The notes under the pieces are model-generated. The model ran no database searches, was not told the origin of the DNA, and saw only the letters and a program-made list of their open reading frames with translations. A DNA stretch of 64,000 nucleotides, taken from positions 2,320,313 to 2,384,312 of the forward strand of contig NC_079412.1 in the NCBI RefSeq assembly GCF_026213295.1. Reading direction: 5' to 3'. Shown piece by piece: positions 10,357-23,534 of the stretch. This stretch comes from Gadus chalcogrammus. Lineage: Eukaryota; Chordata; Actinopteri; Gadiformes; Gadidae. How positions within the stretch are numbered: position 1 is the stretch's first letter; the number at the start of each line of letters is the position of its first letter. The translations under genes were made by a program, and so were the position numbers.

Positions 10357-11176
10357 ATTATTATTTCGTACGCCTTAGAAGTGGTACCACAGCCCAAACC
10401 GTAAATGGTGCACACGCGCCAATTGCATGACTAGATCCAGAATCGGCACCGCTACTCAGATAACAAAATCCAGACACGCCGGTCCCTAGGTGGCGCTATA
10501 CCAAGGAATACGCGTTTGGGGCTATAACTTCCACACCGAACCTCCCAGAGTCCAAAAACTTGTACACACAGATGCACTGGAGTCTGCTGCATCTTTTGGC
10601 CTAGGCCACGCCCATTTGCGTCTATGAATATTTTTCGCTAAATCGCGAAAACCGCAAAACTGTTTTATCGCTACTCCTCCCACATTTCTCGCCCGATCAA
10701 CACCAAACTTTGCACACGACATCTTCAGACGCACACGCAAAGAAATCCTAGACACTTTTTTGATCCGACCTTCGACGACGAAACGGTAGCGTTTTGAATA
10801 TTTGTTTATTAGCTAAATTAGACGTGAAAAGTCAAAAATCCGAAGAAATCCAGAATTATACATCGGATCGAGCCCAAATTTTACAGACATGTTGGTGCTA
10901 ACCTTAATGACGTTCGATAAAAATATCGGAAAATTTCGCCATTAGGGGGCGCAATAAACAAGGAAATTGTATATCTTCTACAAAATTTCGCCGCGAAAAC
11001 GCTACACTGACTTCTCGCTACTCGTACCACAGTCAAATCCTTTGTATCCACAGGTACAGGGTAGCGTTTTGAACACATGCTTCGCGTTGTGCCGGCGAAA
11101 TGCACATTTCTTGTCGCGTTGTGCCGGCGAAATGCACACTTCTTGGACCCCTGCATAACTGCTTGCAGTTCTAGTT
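10357..11176 (+). repeat. Satellite unit 11, S body, head HH
   Basis: M1 is the TCCC variant at 10483-10496. It belongs to a near-identical set with units 18, 33, 46 and 54, recognised by CTCGTACCACAG and CACAGGTACAGGG. Full tail. Confidence 0.92.
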
Positions 11177-11962
11177 ATTATACTTCCCGCGCTAAAAGTG
11201 GGTCCACAGCCCAAACCGTAAATGGTGCCGACACGCCAATTGCATGACTAGATCCAGGTCCGGCACCGCTACTCAGATAACAAAATCCAGACACGCCGGC
11301 CACTAGGTGGCGCTATACCAAGGGAAAATGCGTTTGGGGCTATAACTCCCACACCGAACCTCCCACATTCAAAACCTCGTACACACAGATTCACTGGAGT
11401 CTGCTGCATCTTTTGGCATAGGCCACGCCCATTTGCGTCCATAATTTTTTTTCGCAAAATCGCGAAAACCGCAAAACTGTTTTTTCGCTACTCCTCCCAC
11501 ATTTCTTGACCAATCGACACAAAACTTTGCACACGACATCTTCAGACGCACACGCAAAGGAATCATATACAGTTTTTTGATCCGACCTTCGACGACGAAA
11601 CGATAGCATTTTGAATATTGGTATATTAGCTAAATTAGACGTGGAAAATCAAAAATACAAAAAAATCCAAAATTAGACATCGGATCGAGTCCAAATTCTA
11701 CACACATGTTGGTGCTAACCTTAATGACGTTCGATAAAAATTTCGGAAAATTCCGCCATTAGGGGGCGCAATAAACGAGGAAATTGTATATCTTCTACAA
11801 AATTTCGCCGCAAAAACGCTACACTGACTTCTCGCTACTCCTACCACAGTCAAATCCTTTGTATCCACAGGTTCAGGGTAGCATTTTGAACACATGCTTC
11901 GCGATGTGCCGGCGAAACGCACATTTCTTGTCGCGTTGTGCCGGCGAAATGCACACTTCTTG
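11177..11962 (+). repeat. Satellite unit 12, S body, head HC, tail hairpin absent
   Basis: Copy of unit 8 from 11180 on, with no difference seen. M1 is exact at 11300-11313. It has the same tail-less junction. Confidence 0.93.
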
Positions 11963-12779
11963 TTATTCTTCCCCCCGTACTTGTGGGACCACAGCCCAAA
12001 CCGTAAATGGTGCACACGCGCTAATTACATGACTAGAACCAGTACCGGCACCGCTACTCAGATAACCAAATCCAGACATGCCGGCCACTAGGTGGCGCTA
12101 TACCAAGGAGAAACACCTTTGGGGCTATAACTCCCACATTGAACCTCCCAGAGTCCAAAAACTTGTACACACAGATGCACTGGAGTCTGCTGCATCTTTT
12201 GGCCTAGGCCAAGCCCATTTGCGTCCATGAATATTTTTCGCTAAATCGCGAAAACCGCAAAACTGTTTTTTCCCTACTCCTCCCACATTTCTTGACCAAT
12301 CGACACCAAACTTTGCACACGACATTTTCAGACGCACACGCAAAGAAATCATATATACTTTTTTGATCCGACCTTCGACGACGAAACGGTAGCGTTTTGA
12401 ATATTTGTTTATTAGCTAAATTAGACGTGGAAAATCAAAAATCAAAAAAAATCCAAAATTAGACATCGGATCGAGTCCAAATTGTACACACATGTTGGTG
12501 CTAACCTTTATGTCGTTCGATAAACATTTCGGAAAATTTCGCCATTAGGGGGCGCAATAAACGAGGAAATTGTATATCTTCTACAAAATTTCGCCGCGCA
12601 AACGCCACACTGACTTCTCGCTACTCCTACCACAGTCAAATACTTTGTATCCACAGGTTCAGGGTAGCGTTTTAAACACATGCTTTGCGTTGTGCCGGCG
12701 AAACGCACATTTCTTGTCGCGTTGTGCCGGCGAAATGCACACTTCTTGGACCCCTGCATAACTGCTTGCAGTTCTAGTT
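11963..12779 (+). repeat. Satellite unit 13, S body, head HG
   Basis: Copy of unit 9. M1 is exact at 12085-12098. Confidence 0.93.
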
Positions 12780-13206
12780 AGGGGTCCAAGCCAACAGGTT
12801 GGATCCCTATTGTTTTTGTAAGGATTATTATTAGGGGTCCAAGCCAACAGGTTGGATCCCTATTGTTTTTGTAAGGATTATTAGGGGTCCAAGCCAACAG
12901 GTTGGATCCCTATTGTTTTTGTAAGGATTTTTATTAGGGGTCCAAGCCAACAGGTTGGATCCCTATTGTTTTTGTAAGGATTTTTATTAGGGGTCCAAGC
13001 CAACAGGTTGGATCCCTATTGTTTTTGTAAGGATTATTATTATTATTAGGGGTCCAAGCCAACAGGTTGGATCCCTATTGTTTTTGTAAGGATTTTTTTT
13101 ATTAGGGGTCCAAGCCAACAGGTTGGATCCCTATTGTTTTTGTAAGGATTTTTTTTATTAGGGGTCCAAGCCAACAGGTTGGATCCCTATTGTTTTTGTA
13201 AGGATT
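12780..13206 (+). repeat. 47-bp hairpin element cluster, 8 copies (largest)
   Basis: Copies start at 12780, 12833, 12883, 12936, 12989, 13048, 13104 and 13160. The first five repeat the 8804 cluster. The last three follow an (ATT)4 spacer and then two TTTTTTATT spacers, and have no counterpart at the first location. Confidence 0.93.
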
Positions 13207-14230
13207 TTTATTATTATTATTATTATACTTCCTTCCCTAAAAGTGGGCCCACACCCCAAACCGTAAATGGTGCGGACACGCCAATTGCATGACTAGATCC
13301 ATGTCTGTGATGTGTATGCAGACGACAAAATCCGGACACGCCGGTCACTAGGTGGCGCTATACCAAGGAATACGCGTTTGGGGCTATAACTCCCACACCG
13401 AACCTCACAGAGTCCAAAAACTTGTACCCACATATTCACTGGAGTCTGCTGCATCTTTTGGCCTAGGCCACGCCCATTTGCGTCTATGAATATTTTTCGC
13501 TAAATCGCGAAAACTGCTAAACTGTTTTTTCGCTACTCCTCCCACATTTCTTGACCAATCAACACCAAACTTTGCACACGACATCTTCAGACGCACACGC
13601 AAAGGAATCATCAACAGTTTTTTGATCCGACCTTCGACGACGAAACGGTAGCGTTTGGAATATTGGTTTATTAGCTAAATTAGACGTGGAAAATCAAAAA
13701 TCCCAAAAAATCAAAAATAGACATCGGATCGAGTCCAAATTTTAGACACATGTCGGAGCTACCCTTAATGGCGTTCAATAAAAAAATCGGAAGATTTCGC
13801 CATTAGGGGGCGCAATAAACGAGGAAATTGTATATCTTCTAATTGGCCCAAGGAATGTTCTTCAAACTGTAAGGGAACCATCAAGGGGCAAACCCGAGTC
13901 TATATAAAAAATATGGCCAAGAATTATTAATGTGGGCGGGAGTTTTTGGCAAAGGAAGATTGTCTTTGGAAAATATCGCCACAAGGGGGCGCAAATAAAC
14001 GACGAAATAATATATCTCCTAACTGGCCAATGGAATGTTCTGAAAACACGTTTTGGGCTATAACTCCCACACCGAAGCTCCCACAGTCAAAAACGTTACA
14101 TGCACAGATTCACTGGAGTCAGTTGCATCTTTTGGCATACGCCGTTTCTCAAATTCCAACACATGCTTCGCGTTGTGCCGGCGAAATGCACACTTCTTGG
14201 ACCCCTGCATAACTGCTTGCAGTTCTAGTT
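13207..14230 (+). repeat. Satellite unit 14, M body, head HF
   Basis: M1 is the TCAC variant at 13345-13358. A third CTCF-like site CCACAAGGGGGCGC lies at 13979-13992. The unit ends with the M-type 'tacgccgtttctcaaattcc' segment, a single GCCGGC copy and a full tail. Confidence 0.9.
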
Positions 14231-15603
14231 TATACTTCCTTCCCTAAAAGTGGGCCCACACCCCAAACCGTAAATGGTGCGGACACGCCAATTGCATGAC
14301 TAGATCCAGGTCTGTGATGTGTACGCAGACGACAAAATCCAGACATGCCGGCCACTAGGTGGCGCTATACCAAGGAATACGCGTTTGGGGCTATAACTCC
14401 CACACCGAACCTCCCACAGTCAAAAACGTTATACCCACAGATGCACAGGAGTCTGCTGCATCTTTTGGGCTAGGCCACGCCCATTTGCGTCTATGAATAT
14501 TTTTCGCTAAATCGCGAAAACCGCAAAACAGTTTTTTCCCTACTCCTCCCACATTTCTTGACCAATCAACACCAAACTTTGCACACGACATCTTCAGACG
14601 CACACGCAAAGGAATCATCAACAGTTTTTTGATCCGACCTTCGACGACGAAACGGTAGCGTTTTGAATATTTGTTTATTGGCTACGTTTTACGTCAAAAC
14701 GCAAAAATTCAAAGAATACCAAAAGTAGACGTCGGATCAAGTCCAAATTTTAGACACATGTCGGTGCTACCCTTAATGGCGTTCAATAAAGAATTCGGAA
14801 TATTTCGCCATTAGGGGGCGCAATAAACGAGGAAATTGTATATCTTCTAATTGGCCAAAGGAATGTTCTTCAAACTATAAGGGAACCATCAAGGGGCAAA
14901 CCCGAGTCTATATAAAAAATATGGCCAAGAATTAATAATATAGGCGGGAGTTATTTGGCAAAGGAAAATTGTCTTTGGAAAATTTCGCCAACAGGGCGGC
15001 GCCAAAAAACGACGAAATAATATATCTCCTATTTGGCCAATGGAATGTTCTGAAAACGCGTTTTAGGCTATAACTCCCACACCAAAGCTCCCACAGTCAA
15101 AAACGTTACACGCACAGATTCACTGGAGTCAGCTGCATCTTTTGGCATAGGCCAGGCCCATTTGCGTCAGTATTTTCTTTATGCAAAATCGCAAAAACAG
15201 CTAAACTGCCTTTTCGCTACTTCTCCCACATTTCTTGCCCAATTGACACCAAACTTTGCACACGACATCTTCAGACGCACACTACAAGAAATCAGCAAAA
15301 CTATTTTGATCCGACCATCGTTGACGAAACGGTAGCGTTTTGAATATATGTTTTGCGTTGCAAATCAGTAAAAACTATTTTGATCCAACCGTCGACGACT
15401 AAACGGTAGCGGAAAATGCGTTTGGGGCCGAAACTCCCACACTGAACCTCTCACAGTCAAAACCTTTATATCCACAGGTTGTTCACGGTAGCGTTTTGAA
15501 TACTTGCTTCGCGTTGTGCCGGCGAAATGCACATTTCTTGTCGCGTTGTGCCGGCGAAATGCACACTTCTTGGACCCCTGCATAACTGCTTGCAGTTCTA
15601 GTT
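14231..15603 (+). repeat. Satellite unit 15, L body, head HF
   Basis: M1 is exact at 14352-14365. Its second half matches that of unit 29 ('cccacaccaaagctccc', 'gttacacgcacag'). Confidence 0.92.
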
Positions 15604-16399
15604 ATTATTATTATTCCCCCCTAGAAGTGGGTCCACAGCCCAAACCGTAAATGGTGCCGACACGCCAATTGCATGACTAGATCCAGGGCCCTGAGTTCTA
15701 AGCAGACGACCAAATCCAGACATGCCGGCCACTAGGTGGCGCTATACCAAGGAATACGCGTTTGGGGCTATAACTCCCACACCGAACCTCCCACAGTCCA
15801 AAAACTTGTACACACAGATGCACTGGAGTCTGCTGCATCTTTTGGCCTAGGCCACGCCCATTTGCGTCTATGAATATTTTTCGCTAAATCGCGAAAACCG
15901 CAAAACTGTTTTTTCGCTACTCCTCGCACATTTCTTGACCAATCAACACCAAACTTTGCACACGGCATCTTCAGACGCACACGCAAAGAAATCATATACA
16001 GTTTTTTGATCCGACCTTCGACGACGAAACGGTAGAGTTTTGAATATTCTTTTATTAGCTAAATTAGACGTGGAAAATTAAAAAAACAAAAAATTCCAAA
16101 ATTAGACATCGGATCGAGTCCAAATTTTAGACACATGTTGGTGCTAACCTTAATGACCTTCGATAAAAATTTCGGAAAATTTCGCCATTAGGGGGCGCAA
16201 TAAACGAGGAAATTGTATATCTTCTACAAAAATTTCGCCGCGAAAACGCTACACTGACTTCTCGCTACTCCACAGGTTCAGGGTAGCGTTTTGAACACAT
16301 GCTTCGCGTTTTTTCCGGCGAAATGCACATTTCTTGTCGCGTTGTGCCGGCGAAATGCACACTTCTTGGACCCCTGCATAACTGCTTGCAGTTCTAGTT
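15604..16399 (+). repeat. Satellite unit 16, S2 body, head HA
   Basis: M1 is exact at 15729-15742. The first GCCGGC copy is altered to TTTTTTCCGGCG. Closely related to unit 17. Confidence 0.92.
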
Positions 16400-17195
16400 A
16401 TTATTATTATTCCCCCCTAGAAGTGGGTCCACAGCCCAAACCGTAAATGGTGCCGACACGCCAATTGCATGACTAGATCCAGGTCCCTGAGTTCTAGGCA
16501 GACGACAAAATCCAGACACGCCGGCCACTAGGTGGCGCTATACCAAGGAAAGACGCGTTTGGGGCTATAACTCCCACACCGAACCTCCCAGAGTCCAAAA
16601 ACTTGTACACACAGATGCACTGGAGTCTGCTGCATCTTTTGGCCTAGGCCACGCCCATTTGCGTCTATGAATATTTTTCGCAAAATCGCGAAAACCGCAA
16701 AACTGTTTTTTCGCTACTCCTCGTTCATTTCTTGACCAATCAACACTAAACTTTGCACACGGCATCTTCAGACGCACACGCAAAGAAATCATATACAGTT
16801 TTTTGATCCGACCTTCGACGACGAAACGGTAGAGTTTTGAATATTCTTTTATTAGCTAAATTAGACGTGGAAAATTAAAAAAACAAAAAATTCCAAAATT
16901 AGACATCGCATCGAGTCCAAATTTTAGACACATGTTGGTGCTAACCTTAATGACCTTCGATAGAAATTTCGGAAAATTTCGCCATTAGGGGGCGCAATAA
17001 ACGAGGAAATTGTATATCTTCTACAAAAATTTCGCCGCGAAAACGCTACACTGACTTCTCGCTACTCCACAGGTTCAGGGTAGCGTTTTGAACACATGCT
17101 TCCCGTTTTTCCGGCGAAATGCACATTTCTTGTCGCGTTGTGCCGGCGAAATGCACACTTCTTGGACCCCTGCATAACTGCTTGCAGTTCTAGTT
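16400..17195 (+). repeat. Satellite unit 17, S2 body, head HA
   Basis: M1 is exact at 16525-16538. Near-identical to units 24 and 26 (shared 'cctcgttcatttc', 'catcgcatcgag', 'cgatagaaatttc'). Confidence 0.92.
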
Positions 17196-18021
17196 ATTAT
17201 TATTATTATTTCGTACGCCTTAGAAGTGGTACCACAGCCCAAACCGTAAATGGTGCACACGCGCCAATTGCATGACTAGATCCAGAATCGGCACCGCTAC
17301 TCAGATTACAAAATCCAGACACGCCGGTCCCTAGGTGGCGCTATACCAAGGAATACGCGTTTGGGGCTATAACTTCCACACCGAACCTCCCAGAGTCCAA
17401 AAACTTGTACACACAGATGCACTGGAGTCTGCTGCATCTTTTGGCCTAGGCCACGCCCATTTGCGTCCATGAATATTTTTCGCTAAATCGCGAAAACCGC
17501 AAAACTGTTTTTTCGCTACTCCTCCCACATTTCTCGCCCGATCAACACCAAACTTTGCAGACGACATCTTCAGACGCACACGCAAAGAAATCCTAGACAC
17601 TTTTTTGATCCGACCTTCGCCGACGAAACGGTAGCGTTTTGAATATTTGTTTATTAGCTAAATTAGACGTGAAAAGTCAAAAATCCGAAGAAATCCAGAA
17701 TTATACATCGGATCGAGCCCAAATTTTACAGACATGTTGGTGCTAACCTTAATGACGTTCGATAAAAATATCGGAAAATTTCGCCATTAGGGGGCGCAAT
17801 AAACAAGGAAATTGTATATCTTCTACAAAATTTCGCCGCGAAAACGCTACACTGACTTCTCGCTACTCGTACCACAGTCAAATCCTTTGTATCCACAGGT
17901 ACAGGGTAGCGTTTTGAACACATGCTTCGCGTTGTGCCGGCGAAATGCACATTTCTTGTCGCGTTGTGCCGGCGAAATGCACACTTCTTGGACCCCTGCA
18001 TAACTGCTTGCAGTTCTAGTT
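17196..18021 (+). repeat. Satellite unit 18, S body, head HH
   Basis: M1 is the TCCC variant at 17328-17341. Member of the unit 11/33/46/54 set. Confidence 0.92.
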
Positions 18022-18068
18022 AGGGGTCCAAGCCAACAGGTTGGATCCCTATTGTTTTTGTAAGGATT
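18022..18068 (+). repeat. 47-bp hairpin element, 1 copy
   Basis: Standard copy directly abutting the tail of unit 18; followed by TTTCTTATT and ATT repeats. Confidence 0.9.
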
Positions 18069-18878
18069 TTTCTTATTATTATTATTATTATACTTACCCC
18101 CCTAAAAGTGGTACCACAGCCCAAACCGTAAATGGTGCACACACGCCAATTACATGACTAGATCCAGATCTCTTCGGACTACGCAGACGACCAAACCCAG
18201 ACACGCCGGCCACTAGGTGGCGCTATACCAAGGAAAGACACGTTTGGGGCTATAACTCCCACACCGAACCTCCCACATTCAAAACCTTGTACACACAGAT
18301 TCACTGGAGTCTGCTGCATCTTTTGGTATAGGCCACGCCCATTTGCGTCTATGAATATTTTTCGCTAAATCGCGAAAACCGCAAAACTGTTTTTTCGCTA
18401 CTCCTCGCACATTTCTTGACCAATCAACACCAAACTTTGCACACGGCATCTTCAGACGCACACGCAAAGAAATCATATACAGTTTTTTGATCCGACCTTC
18501 GACGACGAAACGGTAGAGTTTTGAATATTCTTTTATTAGCTAAATTAGACGTGGAAAATTAAAAAACCAAAAAATTCCAAAATTAGACATCGGATCGAGT
18601 CCAAATTTTAGACACATGTTGGTGCTAACCTTATTGACCTTCGATAAAAATTTCGGAAAATTTCGCCATTAGGGGGCGCAATAAACGAGGAAATTGTATA
18701 TCTTCTACAAAAATTTCGCCGCGAAAACGCTACACTGACTTCTCGCTACTCCACAGGTTCAGGGTAGCGTTTTGAACACATGCTTCGCGTTTTCCGGCGA
18801 AATGCACATTTCTTGTCGCGTTGTGCCGGCGAAATGCACACTTCTTGGACCCCTGCATAACTGCTTGCAGTTCTAGTT
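18069..18878 (+). repeat. Satellite unit 19, S2 body, head HD
   Basis: M1 is exact at 18210-18223. The body matches unit 61 ('ttattgaccttcg') although unit 61 has an HG head, so head and body have been exchanged. Confidence 0.9.
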
Positions 18879-18881
18879 ATT

Positions 18882-19040
18882 AGGGGTCCAAGCCAACAGG
18901 TTGGATCCCTATTGTTTTTGTAAGGATTTTTTTTATTAGGGGTCCAAGCCAACAGGTTGGATCCCTATTGTTTTTGTAAGGATTTTTTTTATTAGGGGTC
19001 CAAGCCAACAGGTTGGATCCCTATTGTTTTTGTAAGGATT
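18882..19040 (+). repeat. 47-bp hairpin element cluster, 3 copies
   Basis: Copies start at 18882, 18938 and 18994, with two identical nine-base spacers (TTTTTTATT) giving a 56-bp period. Confidence 0.92.
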
Positions 19041-19870
19041 ATTATTCTTTTTATTATACTTCCTACCAAGAAAGTGGTACCACAGCCCAAACCGTAAATG
19101 GTGCCGACACGCCAATTGCATGACTAGATCCAGGTCAGTGAAGACTATGCAGACGACAAAATCCGGACACGCCGGTCACTAGGTGGCGCTATACCAAGGA
19201 ATACGCGTTTGGGGCTATAACTCCCACACCGAACCTCCCAGAGTCCAAAAACTTGTACACACAGATGCACTGGAGTCTGCTGCATCTTTTGGCCTAGGCC
19301 ACGCCCATTTGCGTCTATGAATATTTTTCGCTAAATCGCGAAAACCACTAAACTATTTTTTCGCTACTCCTCCCACATTTCTTGACCAATCGACACCAAA
19401 CTTTGCACACGACATCTTCAGACGCACACGCAAAGGAATCGTCGGACAGTTTTTTGATCCGACCTTCGACGACGAAACGGTAGCGTTTTGAATATATGTT
19501 AATTAGCTAAATTAGACGTGGAAAATCAAAAATCCAAAAAAAACAAGAATTAGAAATCGGATCAAGTCCAAATTTTAGACACATGTCGGTGCTACCCTTA
19601 ATGGCGTTGAATAAAAAAATCGGAATATTTCGCCATTAGGGGGCGCAATAAACGAGGAAATTGTTTATCTTCTACAAAATTTCGCCGCGAAAACGCTACA
19701 CTGACTTCTCGCTACTCCTACCACAGTCAAATCCTTTGTATCCACAGGTTCAGGGTAGCGTTTTGAACACATGCTTCGCGTTTTGCCGGCGAAATGCACA
19801 TTTCTTGTCGCGTTGTGCCGGCGAAATGCACACTTCTTGGACCCCTGCATAACTGCTTGCAGTTCTAGTT
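19041..19870 (+). repeat. Satellite unit 20, S body, head HE
   Basis: M1 is the TCAC variant at 19176-19189. The head is an HE form with GTGGTACC. Two GCCGGC copies and a full tail. Confidence 0.9.
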
Positions 19871-19873
19871 ATT

Positions 19874-19920
19874 AGGGGTCCAAGCCAACAGGTTGGATCC
19901 CTATTGTTTTTGTAAGGATT
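19874..19920 (+). repeat. 47-bp hairpin element, 1 copy
   Basis: Standard copy, spaced from the tail by ATT. Confidence 0.9.
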
Positions 19921-20939
19921 TTTCTTATTATTATTATTCCCCCCTAGAAGTGGGCCCACAGCCCAAACCGTAAATGGTGCCGACATGCCAATTGCATGAA
20001 TAGATCCAGGTCCCTGAGTTCTAGGCAGACGACAAAATCCAGACACGCCGGCCACTAGGTGGCGCTATACCAAGGAATACGCGTTTAGGGCTATAACTCC
20101 CACACCGAACCTCCCAGAGTCCAAAAACTTGTACACACATATTCACTGGAGTCTGTTGCATCTTTTGGCATAGGCCACGCCCATTTGCGTCTATGAATAT
20201 TTTTCGCAAAATCGCGAAAACCGCAAAACAGTTTTTTCCCTACTCCTCCCACATTTTTTGACCAATCAACACCAACCTTTGCACACGACATCTTCAGACG
20301 CACACGCAAAGAAATTATCGGACAGTTTTTTGATCCGACCGTCGACGACGAAACGGTAGCGTTTTGAATATTGGTATATTAGCTAAATTAGACGTGGAAA
20401 ATCAAAAATCCAGAAAGATCCAAAAGTAGACATCGGAACGAGTCCAAATTTTACATACATGTTGGTGCTAACCTTAATGTCGTTCAATAAAATTTTCGGA
20501 ATATTTCGCCATTAGGGGGCGCAATAAACGAGGAAATTGTATATCTTCTAATTGGCCCAAGGAATGTTCTTCAAACTATAAGGGAACCATCAACGGGCAA
20601 ACCCGAGTCTATATAAAAAATATGGCCAAGAATTATTAATGTGGGCGGGAGTTATTTGGCAAAGGAAAATTGTCCTTGGAAAATTTCGCCACAAGGGGTC
20701 GCAAATAAACGACGAAATAATATATCTCCTAACTGGCCAATGGAATGTTCTGAAAACGCGTTTTGGGCTATAACTCCCACACCGAAGCTCCCACAGTCAA
20801 AACCTTTATATCCACAGATTCACTGGAGTCAGCTGCATCTTTTGGCATACGCTGTTTCTCAATTTTTGAACACATGCTTCGCGTTGTGCCGGCGAAATGC
20901 ACACTTCTTGGACCCCTGCATAACTGCTTGCAGTTCGTT
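19921..20939 (+). repeat. Satellite unit 21, M body, head HA (GGGCCC form)
   Basis: M1 is exact at 20052-20065. Close relative of unit 63. The tail end is GCAGTTCGTT, missing TA compared with the usual GCAGTTCTAGTT. Single GCCGGC copy. Confidence 0.9.
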
Positions 20940-21756
20940 ATTATTATTCCCCCCTAGAAGTGGGTCCACAGCCCAAACCGTAAATGGTGCCGACACGCCA
21001 ATTGCATGACTAGATCCAGGGCCCTGAGTTCTAAGCAGACGACAAAATCCAGACACGCCGGCCACTAGGTGGCGCTATACCAAGGAAAGACGCGTTTGGG
21101 GCTATAACTCCCACACCGAACCTCCCACATTCAAAACCTCGTACACACAGATTCACTGGAGTCTGCTGCATCTTTTGGCATAGGCCACGCCCATTTGCGT
21201 CTATAATTTTTTTTCGCAAAATCGCGAAAACCGCAAAACTGTTTTTTCGCTACTCCTCCCACATTTCTTGACCAATCGACACAAAACTTTGCACACTACA
21301 TCTTCAGACGCACACGCAAAGGAATCATATACAGTTTTTTGATCCGACCTTCGACGACGAAACGATAGCATTTTGAATATTGGTATATTAGCTAAATTAG
21401 ACGTGGAAAATCAAAAATCCAAAGAAAATCCAAAATTAGACATCGGATCGAGTCCAAATTCTACACACATGTTGGTGCTAACCTTAATGACGTTCGAAAA
21501 AAATTTCGGACAATTTCGCCGTTAGGGGGCGCAATAAACGAGGAAATTGTATATCTTCTACAAAATTTCGCCGCGATAACGCTACACTGACTTCTCGCTA
21601 CTCCTACCACAGTCAAATCCTTTGTATCCACAGGTTCAGGGTAGCGTTTTGAACACATGCTTCGCGTTGTACCGGCGAAATGCACATTTCTTGTCGCGTT
21701 GTGCCGGCGAAATGCACACTTCTTGGACCCCTGCATAACTGCTTGCAGTTCTAGTT
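20940..21756 (+). repeat. Satellite unit 22, S body, head HA
   Basis: M1 is exact at 21062-21075. M2 is changed to CCGTTAGGGGGCGC. Related to unit 35. Confidence 0.92.
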
Positions 21757-21763
21757 TATTATT

Positions 21764-21866
21764 AGGGGTCCAAGCCAACAGGTTGGATCCCTATTGTTTT
21801 TGTAAGGATTTTTTTTATTAGGGGTCCAAGCCAACAGGTTGGATCCCTATTGTTTTTGTAAGGATT
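21764..21866 (+). repeat. 47-bp hairpin element, 2 copies
   Basis: Copies start at 21764 and 21820 (56-bp period, TTTTTTATT spacer). Confidence 0.92.
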
Positions 21867-22689
21867 ATTATTATTATTTCGTACGCCTTAGAAGTGGTAC
21901 CACAGCCCAAACCGTAAATGGTGCACACGCGCAAATTACATGACTAGATCCAGAATCGGCACCGCTACTCAGATAACAAAATCCAGACACGCCGGTCCCT
22001 AGGTGGCGCTATACCAAGGAATACGCGTTTGGGGCTATAACTCCCACACCGAAACTCCCAGAGTCCAAAAACTTGTACACACAGATGCACTGGAGTCTGC
22101 TGCATCTTTTGGCCTAGGCCACGCCCATTTGCGTCTATAAATATTTTTCGCTAAATCGCGAAAACCGCAAAACTGTATTTTCGCTACTCCTCCCACATTT
22201 CTTGACCAATCAACACCAAACTTTGCACACGGCATCTTCAGACTCACACGCAAAGAAATCATAGACAGTTTTTTGATCCGACCTTCGACGACGAAACGGT
22301 AGAGTTTTGAATATTTGTTTATTAGCTAAATTAGACGTGGAAAATTAAAAATCGAAAAAAATCCAAAATTAGACATCGGATCGAGTCCAAATTCTACACA
22401 CATGTTGGTGCTAACCTTAATGACGTTCGATAAAAATTTCGGACAATTTCCCTGTTAGGGGGCGCAATAAACGAGGAAATTGTATATCTTCTACAAAATT
22501 TCGTCGTGAAAACACTACACTGACTTCTCGCTACTCCTACCACAGTCAAATACTTTGTATCCACAGGTTCAGGGTAGCGTTTTGAACACATGCTTCGCTT
22601 TGTGCCGGCGAAACGCACATTTCTTGTCGCGTTGTGCCGGCGAAACGCACACTTCTTGGACCCCTGCATAACTGCTTGCAGTTCTAGTT
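21867..22689 (+). repeat. Satellite unit 23, S body, head HH
   Basis: M1 is the TCCC variant at 21996-22009. M2 is degraded (CCTGTTAGGGGGCGC region). Unlike other HH units the body is not of the unit 11 set, another head/body exchange. Confidence 0.9.
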
Positions 22690-23484
22690 ATTATTATTAT
22701 TCCCCCCTAGAAGTGGGTCCACAGCCCAAACCGTAAATGGTGCCGACACGCCAATTGCATGACTAGATCCAGGTCCCTGAGTTCTAGGCAGACGACAAAA
22801 TCCAGACACGCCGGCCACTAGGTGGCGCTATACCAAGGAAAGACGCGTTTGGGGCTATAACTCCCACACCGAACCTCCCAGAGTCCAAAAACTTGTACAC
22901 ACAGATGCACTGGAGTCTGCTGCATCTTTTGGCCTAGGCCACGCCCATTTGCGTCTATGAATATTTTTCGCAAAATCGCGAAAACCGCAAAACTGTTTTT
23001 TCGCTACTCCTCGTTCATTTCTTGACCAATCAACACTAAACTTTGCACACGGCATCTTCAGACGCACACGCAAAGAAATCATATACAGTTTTTTGATCCG
23101 ACCTTCGACGACGAAACGGTAGAGTTTTGAATATTCTTTTATTAGCTAAATTAGACGTGGAAAATTAAAAAAACAAAAATTCCAAAATTAGACATCGCAT
23201 CGAGTCCAAATTTTAGACACATGTTGGTGCTAACCTTAATGACCTTCGATAGAAATTTCGGAAAATTTCGCCATTAGGGGGCGCAATAAACGAGGAAATT
23301 GTATATCTTCTACAAAAATTTCGCCGCGAAAACGCTACACTGACTTCTCGCTACTCCACAGGTTCAGGGTAGCGTTTTGAACACATGCTTCCCGTTTTTC
23401 CGGCGAAATGCACATTTCTTGTCGCGTTGTGCCGGCGAAATGCACACTTCTTGGACCCCTGCATAACTGCTTGCAGTTCTAGTT
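22690..23484 (+). repeat. Satellite unit 24, S2 body, head HA
   Basis: M1 is exact at 22815-22828. It matches unit 26 almost base for base; the only difference seen is the length of an A run near 23170. Confidence 0.93.
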
Positions 23485-23487
23485 ATT

Positions 23488-23534
23488 AGGGGTCCAAGCC
23501 AACAGGTTGGATCCCTATTGTTTTTGTAAGGATT
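23488..23534 (+). repeat. 47-bp hairpin element, 1 copy
   Basis: Standard copy followed by ATTATTCCTATACTTG, the same junction as at 52518 and 53327. Confidence 0.9.
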
